Below, piece by piece: positions 49,011-55,888 of a stretch of 55,888 nucleotides of DNA. Origin of the DNA: Spirochaetota bacterium. Lineage in GTDB: Bacteria > Spirochaetota > Spirochaetia > Treponematales > UBA12059. Position numbers and translations under genes: made by a program. The notes beneath the pieces were generated by a model. That model was not told the DNA's origin, did no database searches, and worked only from the letters and a program-made list of their open reading frames with translations. Where the stretch lies: positions 1 to 55,888 of the forward strand of contig JAPLSN010000004.1 of NCBI GenBank assembly GCA_026398615.1, written 5' to 3'. Within the stretch, counting starts at the first letter, position 1. Every line of letters starts with the position of its first letter.

Positions 49011-49052
49011 GGAAAATGTCCCGGGGAGCAGGAAGTGAATCTCCCCGGGACA
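49011..49052 (-). terminator. Terminator between capsid and downstream phage genes
   Basis: TGTCCCGGGGAG (49017-49028) pairs perfectly over 12 bp with CTCCCCGGGACA (49041-49052), loop 12 nt; on the minus strand TTTTCC follows. It would let the capsid be made in excess over tail genes, with partial read-through. Confidence 0.75.
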
Positions 49053-49057
49053 AGGGG

Positions 49058-50203
49058 TCATACGGTCTTGAGTCGGCGGAAGGACGATCCGATGAGAGGC
49101 TTGCCCTGCATATACATGAAAGCCTGGAAGACAATATTGTCCGAGCCGACCGTCTTGATCGGATCGATCGTGATCTCCTGGGCTACCGCCAGGGCGAAGT
49201 GCCGGAAGTATCCGCCCACCGCGACATAGCTGCCCGTTGTCAGCGTGGTCAGTGCGTAGCTGGACAGGATCACCGGGATGCCCAGGATCGTTCCCTTGGT
49301 GAGGAATTCCACCTTCATCGGGTCATAGCCCTCTGTAGCAGAACCGAGCGCCGTCGCGAATACGGCGGGATTGACCACGATCGCCAGAGAGTCCATGGGG
49401 CCGCCGCTCAATCCGAGCAGGGTCATGGCCAGACCGACATAGTCAGCCCAGTTCGGACCGGTCCCCGTGCTGCTCGTGCAGCTGATGTCAGAGCCGGTGG
49501 GCACGCCGGAACTTGAAGCGATAAACACGCCCAATCCATCCGACCCGGATCCAGCGCCTACACAGATCATCTTGTCGATCGCCGCGCTGAAAGCCTCCGC
49601 GAAGATGGCGGGAAGTTCGCCCTCGATATCCGTCGACAGGAGGGCTCCCATGGATATCGCGAGTGTCGAATACCAAGGCTTTAGGGTCAGGGGATCGCCG
49701 GTCAGCACGGCGGTGGAATCGGACGAGGTCCCGGTCGCACCGGGAGCAGAGCCGACAGGCACGGCCATGTGGGGTGCGAAAACTGGGACGGTGGTTACCG
49801 CATTCGCGCCGAAAAATCGGGCGATCTTGCCGCCCAGTTTTGCGCCATCCACGAGGGCGCGGACGATTCCGGGAACGGTGTTGTATCCGGCGCCGTTCGC
49901 GGTGATCGCGCGTTTTTCAGTGCCGGCCTGGACCATCAACTTGCGGATTTCTCCCCAGCCGGAGACCCGCACAACTTTCCCGTGCTCGTCCACATGCTCA
50001 GCGTCAGCGGGGGGAACGGGAACGTTTTTCGCGATGGAGTCCTCGAGCTCGCGGTATTCCACGAGCTTTTCGTAGTTCGCGCGCAGATCGAGGACCTTGG
50101 CGCTCGCTTTCTGGATGGTGTCCTTGTCTCCGCCATCGATAGCGGCGCGCGCCTCGGCGATGGCCGCGGTCAGCGCTTCTTTCATTTGGGCCAGCTTGTT
50201 CAT
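49058..50203 (-). CDS. Phage major capsid protein, HK97 fold
   Basis: 381 residues. The N-terminal about 100 residues are helical (delta/scaffolding domain: MNKLAQMKEALTAAIAEARA, then VLDLRANYEKLVEY) and are presumably removed by the adjacent protease. The mature part contains TVPVFAPHMAVPVG, STDIEGELPAIFAEAFSAAI, AIVVNPAVFATALGSA and GSYVAVGGYFRHFALAVAQE, the standard HK97 gp5 blocks. ATGA overlap with the protease gene. Confidence 0.85.
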   Translation of the reverse strand: MNKLAQMKEALTAAIAEARAAIDGGDKDTIQKASAKVLDLRANYEKLVEYRELEDSIAKNVPVPPADAEHVDEHGKVVRVSGWGEIRKLMVQAGTEKRAITANGAGYNTVPGIVRALVDGAKLGGKIARFFGANAVTTVPVFAPHMAVPVGSAPGATGTSSDSTAVLTGDPLTLKPWYSTLAISMGALLSTDIEGELPAIFAEAFSAAIDKMICVGAGSGSDGLGVFIASSSGVPTGSDISCTSSTGTGPNWADYVGLAMTLLGLSGGPMDSLAIVVNPAVFATALGSATEGYDPMKVEFLTKGTILGIPVILSSYALTTLTTGSYVAVGGYFRHFALAVAQEITIDPIKTVGSDNIVFQAFMYMQGKPLIGSSFRRLKTV

Positions 50204-50901
50204 TTGCTGCCCTCCTTGTTTTCAAAAATTATCCCGCATTCGGCGGCGATGAGGTCCAGCTCGGCGCGAAGACGATCTTCGGGTGCCGGAGATTCCGACG
50301 GCGCGAGGGTCACTTCGAGTGGTATGGATTCGCGGTTTTCCGCGGGCTTGGGTTTCAGAAATTCGATCGGATTGATTCCGGTTTCGGCCACAAGAGACCG
50401 CACAGCGGCGGCGCTCTGTGCGCCCGGATAGGCGGGGAAGGCTACGCCAGGGGAGATCTCAAGGAGGCGGACTTCCTTCAGGGTGCGAATGTTCGGCTTT
50501 ACCGTGTTGTCCCATTCCTCCCGCTCGGTGATAAAGCCGAAGGAGACTCCATTGACGTCCCCGCGCTCGATAGCTAGCCAGCGATCCTCGGAGATGGCCG
50601 TGTCGCGCATCTCGATGGCGAAATGCAATCCCTCGTCGCGATTATCCATGGTCAACGTTTTGGCGCTGCGTGAGGCGAGGACCTCGCCTTCATTATGTGC
50701 CCAGAAGGCGAAGACCTCCGCGCCATCGGCCAAGGTCTTCCGGAAAGCGGACGGGTCGATCATCTCGACGAATCCCCACATCTCCTCGGAGCGGGAATTG
50801 TAGGGAATCATCCCATCGATATACCGCGTCCCGTCCTCGTTCTTGCGGGTCTTAATCTTCGAAGTGAGATCCAGATATCGCTTCGCCTTGTTCGTCGGCA
50901 T
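50200..50901 (-). CDS. Phage prohead protease, HK97 (U35) family
   Basis: 233 residues. The active-site His is in FAFWAHNEGEVLASRSAKTL and the nucleophile Ser in GDVNGVSFGF, as in U35 serine proteases that mature the prohead. The last 60 residues are a less ordered acidic tail. ATGA overlap with the capsid gene and 9 bases after the portal. Confidence 0.8.
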   Translation of the reverse strand: MPTNKAKRYLDLTSKIKTRKNEDGTRYIDGMIPYNSRSEEMWGFVEMIDPSAFRKTLADGAEVFAFWAHNEGEVLASRSAKTLTMDNRDEGLHFAIEMRDTAISEDRWLAIERGDVNGVSFGFITEREEWDNTVKPNIRTLKEVRLLEISPGVAFPAYPGAQSAAAVRSLVAETGINPIEFLKPKPAENRESIPLEVTLAPSESPAPEDRLRAELDLIAAECGIIFENKEGSK

Positions 50902-50910
50902 TGCTTTCTC

Positions 50911-52203
50911 CTACTGCGCCTGGTCGCCGGCAGCGCTGGTCGGATCGGGGAGAGGCGCTCCTGCTATCAACGCGGCCGCTTTCAGCTTCGCTCCCGCCAT
51001 GTAGGCATCGAGAACATCTATACGGAGTGGCATTAAATTCGCGGGTACAAACCTCGCGTCCCCTCCCTCGGTCGGTGGTTCGAGGTTTTCGCGCGCCGCG
51101 ATCATGGCCGGGGAGATCGCCCCCATCCCGAACAATTTTGAATAAAAATCTCCACGGCTCTTCTCGTCCGTCCGGAGGAGGACGTTGAAATCAAACTCGA
51201 AGTAGTATGCATCCTGCTCGTATGACGTGAGCAGGGTCGAGAGACGCTGTTCGATATGGCGGAGATACGGGGCTAGTGTGAAATTCAGGAAAACGGTCAT
51301 GGCCTGTTCCAGACCGCCATATTTTACCTCATACGTCCCGTTGATCAAAAATGGCGGGACACCGAAGATTTTGCAAATCTCAAGCTCCTGCCATTTGCGC
51401 GATTCAAGTAGTTCCGCATCACGATTTGAACTTTGGTTCTTGAGTTCCGTCGCCTTCATCCCGTTCCAGAGGATGAGGGGTTTCCCCGCGTTCTCGGCAC
51501 CGGCGTAATTCCGTCGGACATAGTCGGCCACCGTCTGCGCAATTTTCTGCGCCTGTTCGAGATCGACGTTTCCCGCGGTCATCTCCGCGATGTCGAGGAG
51601 CAGTTTCGTGTTGAGACCATTCCCGAACGATGCGAGGGAGTACTCGTCGAGCTGGATCCCGAGTAGAACCGCAACTTTCGCGAGATCGACCAGCGAGTAG
51701 CCCTTACCCTGATCGTCCGTGATGAGCCCTGAAATATGGAGGACCTCATCCCCGGTGTAGGTATCGCCGTTGTAGCGATAAGATACCAGCAGGCCATCAT
51801 AGACCTCGGTTACATATTCCGGGTTGAGCAGATGTAGTGACAAGAGCTTCCCGGTCGAGTCCCGGTTTTGGAACAGATAGGAATTACCCTTCTGGATGAT
51901 GTGACGGATCATCTTCCCGAAGAAGATGACCGGGGACTCGGAGGGGTTTGGTCGCTGCCGCAGGATGCTGTAGATCGGATGCCAACCGGCGCGCTGCCGG
52001 CTGCCGTCCTTTGGGTTTTTGAAAAAAAGGTTCAGGGGCAGGATTCCGATCACATTAGCGATGACGTTGGTGCAAGCCTGTACGGTGGGATTTTTCCGGA
52101 TGTCACCAAAGGTAAAAGACGATCCCGCCGAGCCAGATAAAACCTGCCTCGGTGCCGGTATCGGCTTTTTTCGGCGATGGAATATGAGCGATATCAACCC
52201 CAT
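50911..52203 (-). CDS. Phage portal protein, HK97 family
   Basis: 430 residues. ATG at 52203 with GGGGGA 3 nt upstream; a TTG at 52221 is less likely. Text characteristic of HK97-type portals: NPTVQACTNVIANVIGILPL, IIQKGNSYLFQNRD, LHISGLITDDQGKGYS, AEMTAGNVDL and FGVPPFLING. It forms the DNA-entry ring at one vertex. Confidence 0.85.
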   Translation of the reverse strand: MGLISLIFHRRKKPIPAPRQVLSGSAGSSFTFGDIRKNPTVQACTNVIANVIGILPLNLFFKNPKDGSRQRAGWHPIYSILRQRPNPSESPVIFFGKMIRHIIQKGNSYLFQNRDSTGKLLSLHLLNPEYVTEVYDGLLVSYRYNGDTYTGDEVLHISGLITDDQGKGYSLVDLAKVAVLLGIQLDEYSLASFGNGLNTKLLLDIAEMTAGNVDLEQAQKIAQTVADYVRRNYAGAENAGKPLILWNGMKATELKNQSSNRDAELLESRKWQELEICKIFGVPPFLINGTYEVKYGGLEQAMTVFLNFTLAPYLRHIEQRLSTLLTSYEQDAYYFEFDFNVLLRTDEKSRGDFYSKLFGMGAISPAMIAARENLEPPTEGGDARFVPANLMPLRIDVLDAYMAGAKLKAAALIAGAPLPDPTSAAGDQAQ

Positions 52204-52254
52204 GGGTCCCCCATAAATCAATCTATTCCAGTCGCTTTTAAGTTTTCAAGGCTT

Positions 52255-53949
52255 CTAATACGATATTTTTGATAAATCTAACATTTTTGGCCGAGGTTTG
52301 GACAGCTCCATGATTTGCGCCTGCAGCACGGAAAACCCCATAATGGAGCTGATGACGCCGTCAATCCGCTTCCGCGCTTTCGCAATCGGGTTCTTCGTGA
52401 TGAAGTAGGATCCACTGTCGGGGTTGGATTTGTTGATCGCGCAGGACAGCATCCAGCGCATGACCGGGGACTCGTCGAGAATGGATCCGTCCACAATGGC
52501 CTTCTCCCAGGCTTTCGCCGCAGGGCTCAGATATACGTTCTTCTGGGGGAAGGGAACGATGGTCGCCTTCATCGAGAGGTTGGCCTCGAGCTCCTTCGAT
52601 TTCGCCGGATCGTAGGTGATGGCGATGACATGCCCCGATCCTAGCCAGGCATCAACGTCCCGGTAGAGATATCCGTGGTCGATCGATTCTCCTGGGGTGG
52701 CGACGACGAGCCCTTCCTCGATCCATTTCCGGAGGGCCGGGTTCTCCTGGTGCACCTTCGATTCAACCAGGTTCCCCGGAATGTAAAACCTGTGCAACGC
52801 CCGGTATTTCCTGAGGGACTCAACCCAGAAATAGCGGGTTGCGGCGGTCCAGTCCCAGATCGAGGAAAGATCGATTGAGATCACGGAAGGTGCTTGTGCG
52901 AGCGCCTCCGCAGTGATTTCCGCATGGTACTTCTTTACCCCCTGGCGACAGCGGGTCCACAGAGAATCGGGGATCCACGCATCCACTGCCGCCTGCCAGA
53001 AGTTGCAATATTTGACCTTGTACTCACCGGCGAGCTTCGGGATGACACGCGCCTGGCGGAGCTGCTCCTCGTAGTATGACAGGGGAACGGAGATGCCCAG
53101 GTTCGGACATGATTTCCGGAGCATCGACAAATCATCCCAGCGATCGGCAGTATCGTACTCGTATATGGCCACAAGATAGGCATCGTCCTCAATTGTGCCG
53201 TCCAATATTTTCTTTCCGTATTCATATTCCTCCACCAAGGGGTTGGATTGTCCGTACCCAGCCGTTGATATGATTACCGTCAGGGCTTCCGAGCGGGTGC
53301 CCATTCCGGAAGTGAGCGCGGTGTAGGCGGATGAATCGCGCTGCGCCGCGAGCTCATCGATGATAGCCACCGATGGATTCAGCCCGTCCAGGAGGGCATC
53401 GCGGGAGAGGGGTTTGAAACAAGAAAAATTAACCGGGTTCAGAATCGAAAACGTATACACTTTCAATAGTTCGACGAGGTCCTCACTGTTTGATATGAAC
53501 GCCTTGAGGTTTCGCAGGGTTTTGTTGGCAATCTCCTGTTTCGTCGCCAGGGAGTAAGCCTCGATTCCGTCTTTCGTTAATATTTCATAAAGTGCGATGG
53601 CGGACGCGATGAGAGTTTTCCCCTGTTTTCGCCCCATGAAAAAAAGGGCTTTCTTGAAGCGGCGAAAGCCTGATTTTTTGATCACCCATCCATAAAGCTG
53701 CGCCAATATGAAGCACTCCCAAGATTCCAAATGGATATATTGGCCGTTAAAAGGCTCCTCGAATTGAATGAGCGCCTCGGAAAATTCTATGATTTGGTCT
53801 GCGGCCGTTTCGTCAAACTTCCACCGGGCGCCGCGCTTTTTGGATACTGCTAAATCTGCGCGGAACCGGAAAATCATCTTCTTGATGGCGTCGCATGCGA
53901 GGATTTTCCCGGACTCGATATCATAGGCATATGCAAAATAGCGTTTCAT
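52255..53949 (-). CDS. Phage terminase large subunit, HK97 type
   Basis: 564 residues. The ATPase domain has Walker A FMGRKQGKTLIA, Walker B VAIIDELAA and the coupling motif ISTAG. The nuclease domain (about 350-560) has an early acidic patch (SIDLSSIWDWTA) and SSIMGFSVLQAQ near the end. It cuts and packages DNA. ATGA overlap with the small subunit gene. Confidence 0.85.
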   Translation of the reverse strand: MKRYFAYAYDIESGKILACDAIKKMIFRFRADLAVSKKRGARWKFDETAADQIIEFSEALIQFEEPFNGQYIHLESWECFILAQLYGWVIKKSGFRRFKKALFFMGRKQGKTLIASAIALYEILTKDGIEAYSLATKQEIANKTLRNLKAFISNSEDLVELLKVYTFSILNPVNFSCFKPLSRDALLDGLNPSVAIIDELAAQRDSSAYTALTSGMGTRSEALTVIISTAGYGQSNPLVEEYEYGKKILDGTIEDDAYLVAIYEYDTADRWDDLSMLRKSCPNLGISVPLSYYEEQLRQARVIPKLAGEYKVKYCNFWQAAVDAWIPDSLWTRCRQGVKKYHAEITAEALAQAPSVISIDLSSIWDWTAATRYFWVESLRKYRALHRFYIPGNLVESKVHQENPALRKWIEEGLVVATPGESIDHGYLYRDVDAWLGSGHVIAITYDPAKSKELEANLSMKATIVPFPQKNVYLSPAAKAWEKAIVDGSILDESPVMRWMLSCAINKSNPDSGSYFITKNPIAKARKRIDGVISSIMGFSVLQAQIMELSKPRPKMLDLSKISY

Positions 53950-54458
53950 TTTTTCAGAATGGCGCGGATGCTTTTCTTGGGCTTTTCTTCCTTCCCCTTT
54001 GGAAGCGCGTGAAGAATCTTTGCTCGTTCGCTTGGCGAGATCGCAAAGCGGGAGACGATACTCGTGAAGAGGGTGAGAGCCTTGATGTGCATTCCGTTCA
54101 ACATTACGAGCATTTTGATCGCATCTTCCTCGGCCTGGCCCGAATTTTCCGGACCTTCTTCGTTGATCTCCTCGATCGATGTCATGACTCGTGCGATTAG
54201 CTCATGATAATAACGCGCATCAGCAAGCAAGACGAAGGCAGACTCGAGGAGCGGGAGATCCGCATCGATGAGGATACCCAGGCCAATCAGGCGTCGCGTC
54301 ACTGTGCCCCATTCCTTATGAACTGATTCAGGGACCGCCGGCGACGGTATCACGGCGTCTGTCGCCACGGGCAAATCAACCGTCGGTTCGGCGTGGCGAT
54401 CAGCGCGATAGGTCCCCTTCGCGACATGGACCGCGGCCGGCTCACGGCGGCGCGACAT
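53946..54458 (-). CDS. Phage terminase small subunit, P27 family
   Basis: 170 residues. KGTYRADRHAEPTVDLPVA is the P27-family opening, followed by helical text with VPESVHKEWGTVTRRLIG. It recognises the packaging site with the large subunit. It overlaps the HNH gene by 17 nt at its start and the large subunit by 4 nt. Confidence 0.8.
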   Translation of the reverse strand: MSRRREPAAVHVAKGTYRADRHAEPTVDLPVATDAVIPSPAVPESVHKEWGTVTRRLIGLGILIDADLPLLESAFVLLADARYYHELIARVMTSIEEINEEGPENSGQAEEDAIKMLVMLNGMHIKALTLFTSIVSRFAISPSERAKILHALPKGKEEKPKKSIRAILKK

Positions 54459-54939
54459 GGCTTAGCACCCCCCCCAAGATATGCAGAATTGCCATTTTGC
54501 AAAGAAGATAAGACATCTGCGGTTCATCCTTGGAGCTCTTTTTTTTCAAGGGGGGGGTATGGGTTTGCACGATGTCACGATCCTCGCGCGATTTGATCGC
54601 CGAGCATCGATCACACAGGGATTGAAGGTTGTCGGGATCAAAGGCCAGCCCCACGTCGCCACGGTGGGGGTTGATATGGTCTACGGTCATTGCTCTCTGA
54701 CCGCATCGCCTGCAGTTCGGTTCTTTTCGGAGTTGTATTGCGCGCAGTCTGCGCCATCTAGGATCATGCCAAACCCATTTGTAGTCGATCTTGTCGTGAT
54801 GCGCATCCCATCTAGCCGTTGCCCATTCCCGGTGTTTGCGATCCTTTTCTACCTGTAGACTGGCATGGCGCACACAGTACTGTCCCCGCATGGGTACAAT
54901 GGCGAGACATCCTGGCATCGGGCAGAAAAATGCCTTCAC
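54442..54939 (-). CDS. Phage HNH endonuclease
   Basis: 165 residues from GTG at 54939, which overlaps the stop of the zinc-ribbon gene (GTGA). An N-terminal zinc finger (FFCPMPGCLAIVPMRGQYC) is followed by the HNH core CRRCGQRAMTVDHINPHRGD, then FDPDNLQSLCDRC and AIKSRED. The two C-x2-C pairs, the DH, and the Asn are present, but the usual final His (C-H-x-x-K) is Ser here. Phage HNH enzymes of this slot assist terminase at the cos site. An upstream ATG at 54951 lies inside the previous gene. Confidence 0.75.
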   Translation of the reverse strand: MKAFFCPMPGCLAIVPMRGQYCVRHASLQVEKDRKHREWATARWDAHHDKIDYKWVWHDPRWRRLRAIQLRKEPNCRRCGQRAMTVDHINPHRGDVGLAFDPDNLQSLCDRCSAIKSREDRDIVQTHTPPLKKKSSKDEPQMSYLLCKMAILHILGGVLSHVAPP

Positions 54940-55088
54940 GCATTCACCCATGCCACGGAGGTCTTTCCGCACAGCGCACAGCGCAACAGTTCTAAGCACC
55001 GTCCATTCACTTCCCAGATCCTCTCCACGCGATAATCATGACTCCCATTCTCGCAGGAGACGGACGCTGTCTTCGTTTCGTCTTTCAT
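54936..55088 (-). CDS. 50-residue phage zinc-ribbon-like protein
   Basis: Found by reading the frame directly. MKDETKTASVSCENGSHDY is followed by ERIWEVNGRCLELLRCALCG: Cys12, His17 and two Cys as C-x2-C at 37-40 could hold one zinc. TGATG overlap with the upstream gene and GTGA overlap with the HNH gene show it is part of the translated array. GGAGG lies 10 nt before its ATG. Function unknown. Confidence 0.6.
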   Translation of the reverse strand: MKDETKTASVSCENGSHDYRVERIWEVNGRCLELLRCALCGKTSVAWVNA

Positions 55089-55438
55089 CAGTTCATAACC
55101 TCCGGCTTTGATCTGGCTGCAATTGTCTGGAACAACTGCACCCAGTCGACCTTGAGGTACTCGTCGTCCTGCTCAAGGGGCTCCTCGAGCATGCGTATGA
55201 TCCTGATCGACGCGAGCTCACGGACAGCAGCATACGCCTCATGTTGGCATTTCTCGAACACGGCGATGTCGGGGACCTTCCCGTACTGCGATGAAAACCG
55301 GCGCATGACTACGTCCTTGAGCTGATCCAGGTACCCAGGCGCGCACGTTCGAAGATACGTGGCCAGGTCCTTGCGCTGCCCTGGCCGGACCTGGCCGTAG
55401 TAGCCTACAAGCCATTTGATGTACTCGGGAGCAGTCAT
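55088..55438 (-). CDS. Phage replication-region protein, helicase-loader-like
   Basis: 116 residues, helical. APEYIKWLVGYYGQVRPGQR, then LATYLRTCAPGYLDQLKDVV and KVPDIAVFEKC resemble replicative-helicase loader/inhibitor proteins of phages (G39P type), which pair with a replication initiator. It overlaps the upstream gene by 4 nt (ATGA). The assignment is by general likeness and position. Confidence 0.5.
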   Translation of the reverse strand: MTAPEYIKWLVGYYGQVRPGQRKDLATYLRTCAPGYLDQLKDVVMRRFSSQYGKVPDIAVFEKCQHEAYAAVRELASIRIIRMLEEPLEQDDEYLKVDWVQLFQTIAARSKPEVMN

Positions 55439-55888
55439 ACTGCCTGCTCCTCGAGCCGATCGATCCAGTCGGTTTCACCTGCTGCACGTCCCCGTTCGTG
55501 CTCGGTCCATAGTCGATCGAAAATCGCCGCAGATGCCAAGACTGATGGTGTAAAAGGTTGTCCTGCCCAGAAGTTGCCTCCTGCCTCCCGGAGCCGCTTG
55601 AAAAGCTCGAGTATTTCCCGTGCGGTCTTCTCCGGTTCGGTAGGGGATCGTGCGCGCAGGAGCCGGCACAGGCGCTTGCACCCCTCGCCCTCACGGGGAT
55701 AATTTGAAAATAGGTTCCCGGACATGGCGAGACAGGATTCCCAGATTGCGCGATAGAGGGAATTCCCTTCCTCGATGCTTTTTTTCGATTCATCTCCCTT
55801 GGCGGGCGAAAAAGTTTCAACCGTCGAAACATCGCCGGGCGTGGCCGTTTCGGCCTCGGCCGGTAATTCTTCTTCTACTTCTACATCT
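55435..55888 (-). CDS. Phage replication-protein-like, N-terminus cut by window edge
   Basis: The frame is open to the right edge, so the true start lies outside; a Met at 55725 is internal. The visible 150 residues begin with an acidic linker (EVEEELPAEAETATPGDVST), then SLYRAIWESCLAMSG, RLCRLLRARSPTEPEKTARE and a tail NFWAGQPFTPSVLASAAIFD, as in the C-terminus of phage replisome-organiser proteins (K/N-F-W-x-G-Q-P-F-T-P-S). Function not certain. Confidence 0.5.
   Translation of the reverse strand, partial: DVEVEEELPAEAETATPGDVSTVETFSPAKGDESKKSIEEGNSLYRAIWESCLAMSGNLFSNYPREGEGCKRLCRLLRARSPTEPEKTAREILELFKRLREAGGNFWAGQPFTPSVLASAAIFDRLWTEHERGRAAGETDWIDRLEEQAV

Noticed and set aside
1-55888. CRISPR array
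   Set aside because: No regularly spaced short repeats were seen; the only tandem repeat is the 141-bp coding duplication.

Overview
The window reads as a high-GC bacterial chromosome, most likely a spirochaete (Spirochaetota, free-living or host-associated Spirochaetales relatives). This is an inference from gene content seen by eye: a FliL-like flagellar protein, tandem MuiA/DUF4139 proteins, an omptin-like outer membrane protein, a large ABC/LacI sugar operon, and a quinate-dehydrogenase-like/nucleotidyltransferase pair. No rRNA, intact tRNA or CRISPR array was seen. The right third (about 38.0 to 55.9 kb) is a prophage with visibly lower GC and AT-richer third codon positions than the left two thirds.

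Left block (1 to 11.0 kb): a partial membrane-anchored protein with a degenerate peptidase-like motif, a FliL-domain protein, an HD phosphohydrolase, a DUF6941 protein coupled to a 31-residue ORF, an IS3 orfA remnant, two overlapping MuiA/DUF4139 genes, an RluA-family pseudouridine synthase, a B12-type radical SAM enzyme, a TolC-like relic and an omptin-like protease.

Central operon (11.7 to 23.7 kb, all minus strand): SIS deglycase (FrlB-like), solute-binding protein, two ABC permeases, LacI regulator, NAD-dependent epimerase, PfkB kinase (FrlD-like), DHDPS/NAL-family aldolase, Zn-dependent dehydrogenase, GPH symporter and a beta-propeller protein. Many junctions overlap by 4 nt. A TTGACA promoter overlapped by a LacI-type palindrome lies at the head. 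The layout suggests uptake, 6-phosphorylation and deglycation of an Amadori-type (fructosamine) compound, plus an oxidation/aldol branch that standard frl operons lack. The block is bracketed by two 48-bp direct repeats (45 of 48 identical).

Next block (23.8 to 37.6 kb): an exported beta-rich protein, alkaline phosphatase with a structured 5' leader, a truncated DUF5666 gene, an NlpC/P60 hydrolase, two SHOCT proteins, a PAP2_C-type phosphatase, a four-gene run (quinate-dehydrogenase-like, nucleotidyltransferase, PAP2 phosphatase, MFS exporter), RidA, an ABC-2 exporter and a C10 (streptopain-like) cysteine peptidase. Several genes here and in the left block have a sigma-70-type promoter ending 5 to 6 nt before the ATG, with no Shine-Dalgarno, which suggests leaderless transcripts.

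The prophage (minus strand, read from high to low coordinates) is an HK97-type siphophage: replication-region genes, a 50-residue zinc-ribbon protein, HNH endonuclease, P27 small terminase, large terminase, portal, U35 prohead protease, capsid, connectors, tail tube, chaperones, tape measure, a fused tail-tip/fibre protein, M23 endolysin, holin candidate and two overlapping spanin-like frames. Its left edge is marked by nested inverted repeats and a bidirectional terminator at 37.7 to 37.9 kb; the integrase and right end lie outside the window.
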